From contig NZ_VELE01000001.1 in assembly GCF_007681555.1 (NCBI RefSeq), positions 806,001-870,000 on the forward strand: a stretch of 64,000 bases of DNA. Reading direction: 5' to 3'. Positions 16,740-24,950 of this stretch are shown one piece after another. Position 1 is the stretch's first letter; each line of letters starts with the position of its first letter. A program made the translations under genes and the position numbers. The stretch comes from Kocuria salsicia (GTDB lineage: Bacteria; Actinomycetota; Actinomycetes; Actinomycetales; Micrococcaceae). The notes under the pieces were generated by a model. It did no database searches, was not told where the DNA came from, and saw only the letters and a list, made by a program, of their open reading frames with translations.

Positions 16740-18713
16740 GTGTTCAACCACGCGTCCTTCATCTGGGGTGCGGCGGACATCCTCCGCGGCACCTACAAGC
16801 AGCACGAGTACGGCGATGTGATCCTGCCGTTCACGGTCCTCTTCCGCCTGGATGCGGTGCTGGCCCCCACCAAGGAGGCGGTGCTGGAGGCCATTGGCCC
16901 CATGTACGTGGGGGTGGAGCCGCCCATTGCCATGCTCCGCAACCGCGCGGGCCACACCTACAGCTTCTTCAACCGCTCGCAGCACGACCTCAAGTCCATG
17001 CAGGGCGATCCGGACAACCTGGAGGAGAACCTCCGGGACTACGTGAACGCGTTCTCCCCGAACGTGCGGGAGATCTTCCAGAAGTACCGGTTCGAGGACA
17101 CCATCGTGGACCTCGCGAACCACGATCTCCTGCTGCAGATCCTGCAGCACTTCTCCAAGGCCAACCTGCACCCGGACGCCGTCAGCAACGACCAGATGGG
17201 CCACATTTTCGAGGAGCTGATCCGCAAGTTCGCGGAGGCCTCCAACGAGACGGCGGGTGAGCACTTCACCCCGCGCGAGGTCATCGACCTGATGGTCACC
17301 CTGCTGCTCACGGACGACGCGGACCTCACCGTCCCCGGCCTGATCCGCGAGGTGTACGACCCCACGGCCGGCACCGGCGGCATGCTCTCCGTGGCGGACG
17401 ACAAGATCACCGCCCTGAACCCGTCCGCGCAGGTGAACCTGCTGGGCCAGGAGATCAACCCCGCGTCCTACGCCATCTGCAAGGCGGACATGGTGGTCAA
17501 GGGCCAGCCGATCGACAACATCGTGCTGGGCAACACCCTCACCGAGCCCGCGTTCCGGGGCCGCACGTTCCACTACTGCCTCTCCAACCCGCCGTTCGGC
17601 GTGGACTGGAAGCAGAACCGCAAGGAGGTGGAGCGCGAGCACACGGTCGCGGGCTTCGGCGGCCGTTTCGGCCCGGGTCTGCCCCGCGTCTCGGACGGTT
17701 CGCTGCTGTTCCTCATGCACATGATCTCCAAGATGCGCGAGCCGGGCTCCGCGGACGAGAACCAGGCGGTGGGCCGCGCGGCCATCGTGCTCAACGGCTC
17801 CCCGCTGTTCACGGGCGGCGCGGGTTCCGGCGAGTCGAACATCCGCAAGTGGGTCCTGGAGAACGACTACCTGGAGGCCATCATCGGCCTGCCCACGGAC
17901 ATGTTCTACAACACGGGCATCTCCACCTACGTGTGGCTGCTGTCCAAGAACAAACCCGAGGAGCGCCGCGGCAAGGTCCAGCTGATCGACGCCACGGACA
18001 TGTTCGTGAAGATGCGCAAGTCGGTGGGCTCCAAGCGCAAGCAGCTCTCCGCGGAGAACATCGCGGAGATCGCCCAGCTCTACCGGGACTTCGCGGAGAC
18101 CAAACGCTCCAAGATCTTCCGCACCGAGGACTTTTTCTACCGCACCATCACGGTGGAGCGTCCGCTCCGGCTCAATTTTGCGTGCACCCCCGAGCGCGTC
18201 GAGCGCGTCATGGCCGCCAAGCAGGTCGCCAAGCTCTCCGACGACGACGCCGCGGCGCTCCGTTCCGCACTCACCATCCTGTCCCAGCGGGGAGACGGCA
18301 CGGTGAGCACCAATCGCGCGCGGTTCACCAATGAGTTCATGGAAGCCGCCACGGAGGCGGGCCTCCGCTTGAAGCCCGCGCTCGTGAAGGTGATCGTCAA
18401 CGAGCTGAGCGAACGGGACGAGGACGGTGAACTCCAGACCGGGCGACTCAACCAGCCCGAGGCTGATTCGACACTGCGGGACACGGAGAACGTCCCCTGG
18501 GACGAGGACATTCACGAATATCTGGAACGCGAGGTCAAGCCTTTCGTTCCCGACGCCTGGATCGACGAGTCCAAGACCAAGGAGGGCGCGGAGATCCCCT
18601 TTACCCGCCACTTCTACGAGTACGTCCCACCCCGCCCGCTGGAGGAGATCGACCGAGACCTGGACGAGGTCCTGGGCCGCATCCGCGCAAGGTTGGAAGA
18701 GGTGAAGAATTGA
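16740..18713 (+). CDS. hsdM: Type I restriction-modification system, methyltransferase subunit HsdM
   Basis: Adenine-N6 methyltransferase subunit of a type I system; with HsdS it methylates host DNA and with HsdR it cuts unmodified DNA. The GTG at 16740 gives the family's usual opening FNHASFIWGAADILRG and has AAGG upstream. The SAM-binding motif DPTAGTGGM is near residue 207 and the catalytic NPPFG near residue 283, within SNPPFGVDWK. At 657 residues it is somewhat longer than the EcoKI type (529), with a C-terminal extension rich in charged residues that contacts HsdS in related systems. Its stop overlaps the hsdS start. High GC, in contrast to hsdS. Confidence 0.95.
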   Translation: MFNHASFIWGAADILRGTYKQHEYGDVILPFTVLFRLDAVLAPTKEAVLEAIGPMYVGVEPPIAMLRNRAGHTYSFFNRSQHDLKSMQGDPDNLEENLRDYVNAFSPNVREIFQKYRFEDTIVDLANHDLLLQILQHFSKANLHPDAVSNDQMGHIFEELIRKFAEASNETAGEHFTPREVIDLMVTLLLTDDADLTVPGLIREVYDPTAGTGGMLSVADDKITALNPSAQVNLLGQEINPASYAICKADMVVKGQPIDNIVLGNTLTEPAFRGRTFHYCLSNPPFGVDWKQNRKEVEREHTVAGFGGRFGPGLPRVSDGSLLFLMHMISKMREPGSADENQAVGRAAIVLNGSPLFTGGAGSGESNIRKWVLENDYLEAIIGLPTDMFYNTGISTYVWLLSKNKPEERRGKVQLIDATDMFVKMRKSVGSKRKQLSAENIAEIAQLYRDFAETKRSKIFRTEDFFYRTITVERPLRLNFACTPERVERVMAAKQVAKLSDDDAAALRSALTILSQRGDGTVSTNRARFTNEFMEAATEAGLRLKPALVKVIVNELSERDEDGELQTGRLNQPEADSTLRDTENVPWDEDIHEYLEREVKPFVPDAWIDESKTKEGAEIPFTRHFYEYVPPRPLEEIDRDLDEVLGRIRARLEEVKN

Positions 18714-19999
18714 GTCGGTCAAAATCACCATGGCTTACGGACTTGCCTTATGGATGGCGCGCCGTCAATCTCGGGCACGTTGCTACTGTCGGGACCGGAT
18801 CTGCGGATGTGCAAGACTCCCAACCTAATGGCATATACCCTTTCGTCGTACGGTCACCCAAATTATTAAAGCTAGGAAATTACACGCACGACACCGAGGC
18901 CGTCCTGACGGCAGGGGACGGCAACGTCGGGGAGATTTTTCACCACTTGAAGGGGAAGTTTGCCGCCCATCAGCGCGTTTATGTCATTGAACCGGGGCGA
19001 AACTTGTATGGCAGATTTCTTTACTATGTCATGCGGGGGTCATTTCTAAACTCCCTCCAAGGTAATACCGCGAAATCAACCGTAGAATCCCTCAGGCGGC
19101 CCATGCTTACGGGTTTCTCGATTCCGCTGCCTCCCGTGCGCGTCCAGCAGCGAATCGCAGACTACCTGGACCATGAGACCGCCGAAATCGATGAGTTCAT
19201 TAATTATCAAACTTCTTTACTGAAGTTTCTCGATGAAAAAATCGAGGCGCAAATCACGACCTCCACTTCTCGGGGGTTCGACAACCACGAAGCAACCGGC
19301 AACCATTGGTATCCTGAGTTGGGGGCAGGCTGGAAAATCGGTCAAGTAAAATCACTTTCCCTAAAGCTCACGGACGGCGCCCACATTTCCCCCGTAACGG
19401 AAAATGGCACCTACCCATTTGTATCCACGAAAGATGTTAAACGTGGCAAAATTGATACCATTAATTGCTTGCACACCGATGCTTCGTCTGCCGAATATAT
19501 GATCCGGACTGGCTGCAAGCCAGAAAGCGGAGATGTTCTTTTTTCTAAAGACGGGACAGTGGGAGAATCGGCCATTGTAGGCCCCCACCTCGACTTTGTC
19601 GTTGCCTCGTCCCTGGTTATAATTCGACCTAACCCGAAACTAATAACACCCTCGTTCCTGCGGATGACACTCCTGGCGCGTCCGGTACGCGAGCAGGCAC
19701 GCGCCTTCATGAAAGGGGCCGGGTTACCGCGTATCTCGGTGGCGAACGTCGGACGCCTGATCACTCCAATCCCCTCCCTTGCCGAGCAGCAACGAATCGC
19801 CGTCTACCTCGACGACCAAATTCGTCAAGCCGATAGTCTTCGCGAAGACGTATTGCACCTAATCGACCTCGCCCGCGAGCGCCGCGCCGCCCTCATCACG
19901 GCCGCGGTCACGGGTCAGGTCGACGTCACCGCCAGGAACAAGCCCGCCGCGGAGCAGCTGGAAGACGACATCGCGCAGGGTCTGCACAGGGAGAACTAG
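18710..19999 (+). CDS. hsdS: Type I restriction-modification system, specificity subunit HsdS
   Basis: A 429-residue specificity subunit with two target recognition domains, each followed by a conserved helical spacer. The first TRD covers about residues 10-140 and ends at QQRIADYLDHETAEIDEFI; the second covers about 210-350 and ends at EQQRIAVYLDDQIRQADSL. Together they recognise a bipartite DNA site. The TTG start overlaps the hsdM stop (TTGA), with AAGAGG upstream, so translation is coupled. The gene is markedly AT-richer than its neighbours from about 18770 to 19860 and uses codons such as ATA and TTA that are rare here, consistent with recent exchange of recognition domains. The target sequence cannot be predicted. 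Confidence 0.95.
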   Translation: MSRSKSPWLTDLPYGWRAVNLGHVATVGTGSADVQDSQPNGIYPFVVRSPKLLKLGNYTHDTEAVLTAGDGNVGEIFHHLKGKFAAHQRVYVIEPGRNLYGRFLYYVMRGSFLNSLQGNTAKSTVESLRRPMLTGFSIPLPPVRVQQRIADYLDHETAEIDEFINYQTSLLKFLDEKIEAQITTSTSRGFDNHEATGNHWYPELGAGWKIGQVKSLSLKLTDGAHISPVTENGTYPFVSTKDVKRGKIDTINCLHTDASSAEYMIRTGCKPESGDVLFSKDGTVGESAIVGPHLDFVVASSLVIIRPNPKLITPSFLRMTLLARPVREQARAFMKGAGLPRISVANVGRLITPIPSLAEQQRIAVYLDDQIRQADSLREDVLHLIDLARERRAALITAAVTGQVDVTARNKPAAEQLEDDIAQGLHREN

Positions 20000-20008
20000 G
20001 GAGAGCCC

Positions 20009-23000
20009 ATGAGTCAGCAGCACCAGGAGAAGAATCTCCAGCAGGAGATCGCGGAGTACCTCGGGGAGCACGGGTGGTTCCACTCGGAGACCTCGACCGG
20101 TTATGACAAGGAACGTGCCCTCTTCCCCGAGGACGTCCTGGGCTGGCTCGAAGACACCGACCCGGAGAACTTCGCGAAGGTCGTCCCGCCCCACGGTGAC
20201 GATGCCGCCCGGGCCAAGGGTGAACGTCGCATCCTGGACCGGCTCACCAGTCAGCTCTCCCAGCCCGAGCGGGACGGCGGTGGGGTGCTGAACGTGCTCC
20301 GCAAGGGCTTCCTGGTGCCCGGTGCCCGCCGCTTCAAGATGCTGCAGATGCCCCCTGCGGACGACCGCAACCCCCAGATCGCCGCGCGCTACGCCCAGAA
20401 CCGGCTGCGCGTGGTCCAGGAGGTCGTGTACTCCACCCGCAAGGCAGACCGGATCGACCTGGTGTTCTTCCTCAACGGCCTGCCCGTGGCCACGGTGGAG
20501 ATTAAGACCGACTTCACCCAGTCGCTCCAAGCCGCGATCAAGCAGTACGAGAACGACCGCACGCCCGCCGGCGAGCCCCTGCTGACCCCCTTCCGGGGCG
20601 CGCTGGTGCACTTCGCGCTCACGGACCACGACGTCTACATGACCACCGAGTTGAAGGGCCCGGGGACCTCGTTCCTGCCCTTCAACCGCGGCCACCACAA
20701 CGGAGCGGGCAACCCGCCCAACCCGAACGGCGCACGCTCCTCGTACTTCTGGGAGGAGACCCTGCAGCGGGACACGTGGCTGAGCATCCTCACCAGGTTC
20801 GTCTATGTGAACCACCAAAAGAAGGTGGATCCGCGCACGGGCGCGGAGATCGACCGCGCGCAGATCCGCTTCCCCCGCTACCACCAGTGGCGCGCGGTCA
20901 GCCGGCTCACCGCCGCCGCGCGTGAGGACGGCCCGGGCCACAAGTACCTCATCCAGCACTCCGCCGGTTCCGGCAAGACGGACTCCATTGCGTGGACCGC
21001 CCACCGCATGGCCACCCTCCACACGGCCGCCGGGGACAAGGTGTTCGACACCGTCTTCGTGATCGCGGACCGCCAGGTGCTGGACCGTCAGCTCCAGGAC
21101 GCCGTGGACCAGCTGGTCAACAGCACGGGCCAGTTCCAGCCCATCACCTCGGGCTCGGAGGGTTCCAAGACGGGGCAGCTCATCGAGGCACTCTCGGCGG
21201 GGGTGCCCATCATCGGCGTGACCCTGCAGACCTTCCCCTACGCCCTGTCCAAGATCCGGGAGAAGGGCGGCTCGTTCGAGGGCAAGCGCTTTGCGGTGAT
21301 CGCGGACGAGGCCCACTCCTCGCAGTCCGGCAATGCGGCCAGCGCGGTCAAGGAGCTGCTGTACCTCAACGACCCCACCGCGGCCACGGGCACCGACTCC
21401 CCCGCGGTGGACGAGAACGGCGAGCTGGAACCGGGCGCCGATCAGGACGCCCTGGTCCGCATGGCGGCCCAGGCGGACGACGGCCACCGGATCAGCTACT
21501 TCGCGTTCACCGCGACCCCCAAGGCCAAGACCATCGAGCTCTTCGGCACCCCCAACGAGGCGGGCAAGAAGGAGCCGTTCGACCTCTACTCCATGAAGCA
21601 GGCCATCCAGGAGGGCTTCATCCTGGATGTGCTGAAGAACTACACCACCTACGAGCGCGTGGCCAAGATCGCCCTGCGGGGTTCGGACCCCGCGAACGTG
21701 CCCGGCGGGAACGGGACGAACGGCGGGGAGGGGGCGGCAGCGGCGTCGTCGTCCGGGGAGAGTACGGAGAGCGGCGAGGTGGACGTGCGCCGGGGCACGC
21801 GCGCGTACATCGGGTTCGTGGAGCTGCACCCCACCAACGTGAGCTCCAAGGTGGACGTGATCGTCAAGCACTACCTCACCACGGTGCAGCCCGCGCTGAA
21901 CGGGCGCGGCAAGGCCATGGTGGTCACCGGCTCGCGCGCGGCCGCGGTGCAGTACCAGCGCGCGTTCCAGCGCCACATCGAGCGCGAGAACCTGCCGCTG
22001 AAGACCCTGGTGGCGTTCTCCGGCACGCTGCCGGACCCGGACGTGGCGGTGATCGGGCACGGCGAGCGCCCCGAGGTGACCGAGGCGTCCATGAACCCGG
22101 ACGTGCGCGGGCGGGACCTCGCGGCGGTGTTCAACCAGGACGACCAGAACATCCTGATCGTCGCGAACAAGTACCAGACCGGCTTCGATCAACCCCTGCT
22201 GGTGGGCATGTACGTGGACAAGCAGCTTTCCGGCATCGCCGCCGTGCAGACGCTGTCCCGGCTCAACCGCCGCATGGACGGCAAGACGGACACGTACGTG
22301 CTGGACTTCGTGAACGACCCGGACCAGATCCTCGCGGCGTTCCAGGAGTACTACGAGGACGCGGAGATCAAGACCCCCTCGGACCTTGACCTGGTGATCA
22401 AGCAGCTGGAGAAGCTCAAGGCCGCCGCCATCTTCACGGACGCGGAGGTCGATCAGGTGTGGGACGCGTGGAACCACGTCCACGGCCGCCACACGGCGCT
22501 GCTCCCGGGCCTGGACCCCGCCGTCTCCCGTTTCATGGAGCGCTGGGACCGCGCGGGCGACGACGCCGCGGAGCGGGACACGCTCGAGGAGTTCCGTTCC
22601 CTGCTGGGCCAGTACGTGACGTCCTACGCGTTCTTCTCGCAGATCCTCAACTTCGGGGACCCGGAGTTCATCAAGCTCTCCGTGTTCGCGGACCTGCTGG
22701 GGCGCCAGCTCAACGCCAGGCTGGACACCGAGATCCCCGAGACGGTCACCGCGGAGGACGTGGTGCTCACGCACTACCACCTGGAGAAGCAGCGCGAAGA
22801 AGACTTGAAATTACAGGAAGACCAGGCCGAGGGGCTGCGCGGGCTCACCGAGGTGGGCATGAGCAAGCAGGCGGAGCGCGAGCGGGCCGCCAAGGCCGAG
22901 CTGGTGGAGAAGGTCAACAAGTACCTCGGCGGGCTGGACGCCTCGGACGAGTACAAGGTGACGTCCGTGGACCTGTGGCTCACCCCGGCCCAGGAGAACG

Positions 23001-23209
23001 AGAACCTCCGTCAGCAGGCCCGCAACAACACCCCGGATGACTTCGCCCGCTCCCCCGAGCTGCGGGTGGTGCTGGAGGACAGCGTATGGCGCCACAACGA
23101 CCTCTCCGAGAAGTTCGCGAAGCTCCTGCAGGACATGCCCACCGACGAGCTGGTGTCCCTGGCCATGGCGGCGGGGTTCTACGAGCGGCTGCGGGGGCAG
23201 GCGGGGTAG
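20009..23209 (+). CDS. hsdR: Type I restriction-modification system, restriction subunit HsdR
   Basis: The 1066-residue translocase and nuclease of the type I system. An N-terminal PD-(D/E)xK nuclease is visible at about residues 150-168 (DLVFFLNG, then VEIKTDF). It is followed by a superfamily 2 helicase with Walker A SAGSGKTDS near residue 318 and a DEAH box (ADEAHSSQSG) near residue 432, then SATPKAK-like motif III (FTATPKAK) and a C-terminal helical region that binds HsdM. A Gly/Ala/Ser-rich insert at about residue 565-590 is a low-complexity linker. ATG follows GGGAGAG; the gap to hsdS is 9 bases. The gene looks intact, so the system is probably active. Confidence 0.95.
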   Translation: MSQQHQEKNLQQEIAEYLGEHGWFHSETSTGYDKERALFPEDVLGWLEDTDPENFAKVVPPHGDDAARAKGERRILDRLTSQLSQPERDGGGVLNVLRKGFLVPGARRFKMLQMPPADDRNPQIAARYAQNRLRVVQEVVYSTRKADRIDLVFFLNGLPVATVEIKTDFTQSLQAAIKQYENDRTPAGEPLLTPFRGALVHFALTDHDVYMTTELKGPGTSFLPFNRGHHNGAGNPPNPNGARSSYFWEETLQRDTWLSILTRFVYVNHQKKVDPRTGAEIDRAQIRFPRYHQWRAVSRLTAAAREDGPGHKYLIQHSAGSGKTDSIAWTAHRMATLHTAAGDKVFDTVFVIADRQVLDRQLQDAVDQLVNSTGQFQPITSGSEGSKTGQLIEALSAGVPIIGVTLQTFPYALSKIREKGGSFEGKRFAVIADEAHSSQSGNAASAVKELLYLNDPTAATGTDSPAVDENGELEPGADQDALVRMAAQADDGHRISYFAFTATPKAKTIELFGTPNEAGKKEPFDLYSMKQAIQEGFILDVLKNYTTYERVAKIALRGSDPANVPGGNGTNGGEGAAAASSSGESTESGEVDVRRGTRAYIGFVELHPTNVSSKVDVIVKHYLTTVQPALNGRGKAMVVTGSRAAAVQYQRAFQRHIERENLPLKTLVAFSGTLPDPDVAVIGHGERPEVTEASMNPDVRGRDLAAVFNQDDQNILIVANKYQTGFDQPLLVGMYVDKQLSGIAAVQTLSRLNRRMDGKTDTYVLDFVNDPDQILAAFQEYYEDAEIKTPSDLDLVIKQLEKLKAAAIFTDAEVDQVWDAWNHVHGRHTALLPGLDPAVSRFMERWDRAGDDAAERDTLEEFRSLLGQYVTSYAFFSQILNFGDPEFIKLSVFADLLGRQLNARLDTEIPETVTAEDVVLTHYHLEKQREEDLKLQEDQAEGLRGLTEVGMSKQAERERAAKAELVEKVNKYLGGLDASDEYKVTSVDLWLTPAQENENLRQQARNNTPDDFARSPELRVVLEDSVWRHNDLSEKFAKLLQDMPTDELVSLAMAAGFYERLRGQAG

Positions 23210-23224
23210 GGCGCGGGGGAACCC

Positions 23225-23593
23225 GTGGTGCATGGGTTTCCGCGGTGCCTGGTGGTTGCTCTGCTCATGCAGTTCATCTGGCACGAGACCACCTGGGGAC
23301 TCATGGTTGCCCTGCTGGCACTCATGCTCAGTCGCATTCCCGCACCGGGCACAGCGGCCCGCAAGCGGGCGGCGCAGGAGGCGGCGCGGACCCGTGAGGA
23401 GCGCAAGGTCCGGTCCCAGCGGCGTCGCACTGAGTGGCCGCGAACGCCCGGGACGGGGCCTGGCCGACGGCCCGCTCCGCCCGCTGAGCCGGGCGCGCGC
23501 AAGCCGCTCCACCCCCACCCCCACCCGCGACCGGCAGCGGCGCCCACCTGTGTCGCAACCCGGCCCGGCGTTGCCCACCCCGACCACCACTGA
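23225..23593 (+). CDS. Small hypothetical membrane protein (doubtful)
   Basis: A possible 122-residue protein starting at GTG 23225 with GGGGGA upstream. Residues 5-40 are hydrophobic (CLVVALLMQFIW, then WGLMVALLALML), enough for one hairpin or two short membrane helices, followed by a very basic Arg/Lys/Pro-rich tail (RKRAAQEAARTREERK). I recognise no family. The C-terminal half reads like untranslated GC-rich DNA (repeated Pro-His and Ala-Pro), so the true gene may be shorter or absent. It directly follows hsdR. Confidence 0.3.
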   Translation: MVHGFPRCLVVALLMQFIWHETTWGLMVALLALMLSRIPAPGTAARKRAAQEAARTREERKVRSQRRRTEWPRTPGTGPGRRPAPPAEPGARKPLHPHPHPRPAAAPTCVATRPGVAHPDHH

Positions 23594-23655
23594 TACCCGT
23601 TCGTCATGAAACTCGCGAGTAAGTGTTCTGGATCACCCCAGCACTGTATGAATGG
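23593..23655 (+). promoter_or_regulatory. Cis element upstream of the TRAP transporter operon (copy 1)
   Basis: ATACCCGTT (23593-23601) and GTATGAATGG (23646-23655) start 53 bases apart, with CACCCC just before the second block. The same two blocks recur 54 bases apart at 27390-27453 before the crotonase operon. Block 2 contains a -10-like TATGAA. The arrangement suggests a common activator or promoter class for both operons. Confidence 0.5.
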
Positions 23656-23738
23656 GAACCTCCGGTTGTCCGGCCCTTTCGCACGCGCGACAGGCGCGGG
23701 ACCCGGGCGATCCGACGGACCCGTTCAGTGGAGGCCCC

Positions 23739-24950
23739 ATGCCCCGTACACTCAACCGCCGCGCGCTCCTGGCCGCAGCGGCGTCGTTACCCGTGCTGGC
23801 CGGTGTGGCCGGGTGCTCGGGCGGCTCGAAGGCCGCCGGGGGCTCGCAGCAGCTCGTGTGGTCCACGTACGGCGTGGGCACGGGCACGTACAACGATCTC
23901 GCCGCGGTGGCCAACACGCTGACCCAGACGACGGGCCGACAGATCCGGCTGATGACCTCGGACACCGGCATCGGGCGCCTGGCGCCGCTGATCAACGGAA
24001 CCGCGCAGTACTCGCGCACCGGGGACGAGTACTACTACGCGTTCGAGGGCAACGACGAGTACTGCTCGGAGCAGTGGGGCCCGCAAGCGCTGCGCCTCGT
24101 GTGGACTCCCCCGGGCAACTACGGGGTGCTGGTGCGCAAGGACAGCGGCATCGAGACCGTGGCGGACCTCAAGGGGAAGAAGTTCCCCAAGCTGATCGCG
24201 AGCACGTCCATCAACCGCAAGATGGAGGGGATCCTCAACTTCGGCGGCCTCACCGGCAAGGACGTCCAGATGGTGGACGTGACCTACAGCGGCCAGATCG
24301 AGGCGCTGAAGACGGGGCAGATCGACACCCTGTACCAGAATGTGGTGGGCGCCAACGTCTCTGAGCTCGCGTCCCAGTACCCCATCCGCTGGCTGAACCT
24401 GGGCGGCGGCACACCCGACCAGTACGCCACGTGGAAGGAGCTGGCGCCGATGGTCAAGCCCGGGGAGTTCTCCAAGGGCGCGGGTCTGGCCAAGGGCGAG
24501 ACGGCGGTGAACATGCAGTACACCATCCCGGTGGTCGCCCGCGCGGACCGCCCCGCGGAGGAGGTGGCCGCGCTGGTCGCGGACATGGACCGCTACTACC
24601 CGGACTACAAGGACACCACCCCCGACGCCCACCGCTTTGGCACGGACCAGATCCAGCTCACGCCCCTGGTGATCCCGTTCCACGACGCCATGGTGGATTT
24701 CCTCATCAGCAAGGGCCGCTGGAGCAAGGACCTGCAGACCCGTCAGGACGCCCTGCTGGAGCGCGAGCACCGCATGCACGAGGCCTGGCCCGCGTTCTGG
24801 CAGGACCACAAGGACCGCGAGGACCCCAAGTCCGCGCGCAAGGAGTGGGTGACCTGGAAGAAGAGCAATCTCCCCGAGCTTCCCGAGACTCCCGGCACCC
24901 TGCCCGGGCAGACCTCCCCCACCACGTCCCCCTCGGGAGGCACTGAATGA
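23739..24950 (+). CDS. TAXI family TRAP transporter solute-binding lipoprotein
   Basis: A 403-residue solute receptor of the TAXI type, which hands organic acids to a fused TRAP permease in a Na+-driven uptake system. The N terminus combines a twin-arginine-like NRRALLAAAAS with a lipobox at VAGC near residue 26, so it is a lipoprotein facing outward. Family signals include STYGVGTGTYNDLAAVAN and YGVLVRKDSGIETVADLKGKK, then the PVVARADRPAEEV segment near the end. The TAXI hallmark region begins near residue 75 (LMTSDTGIGRLAPLINGTAQYS). ATG is preceded by GGAGG. The stop overlaps the permease start by four bases. Neighbouring catabolic genes suggest a C5 dicarboxylate such as glutarate as ligand; this is inference. 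Confidence 0.9.
   Translation: MPRTLNRRALLAAAASLPVLAGVAGCSGGSKAAGGSQQLVWSTYGVGTGTYNDLAAVANTLTQTTGRQIRLMTSDTGIGRLAPLINGTAQYSRTGDEYYYAFEGNDEYCSEQWGPQALRLVWTPPGNYGVLVRKDSGIETVADLKGKKFPKLIASTSINRKMEGILNFGGLTGKDVQMVDVTYSGQIEALKTGQIDTLYQNVVGANVSELASQYPIRWLNLGGGTPDQYATWKELAPMVKPGEFSKGAGLAKGETAVNMQYTIPVVARADRPAEEVAALVADMDRYYPDYKDTTPDAHRFGTDQIQLTPLVIPFHDAMVDFLISKGRWSKDLQTRQDALLEREHRMHEAWPAFWQDHKDREDPKSARKEWVTWKKSNLPELPETPGTLPGQTSPTTSPSGGTE

Noticed and set aside
19859-22780. 973-codon open frame antisense to hsdR (and similar long antisense frames at 24956-27112 and 4891-7326)
   Set aside because: They mirror real genes in GC-rich DNA, have skewed composition (Arg, Gly, Val, His-rich), no family resemblance and no ribosome sites.
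14413-23209. Integrase, att sites or tRNA borders of the defence island
   Set aside because: None were found on either side; the island may have been inserted by homologous recombination in flanks.
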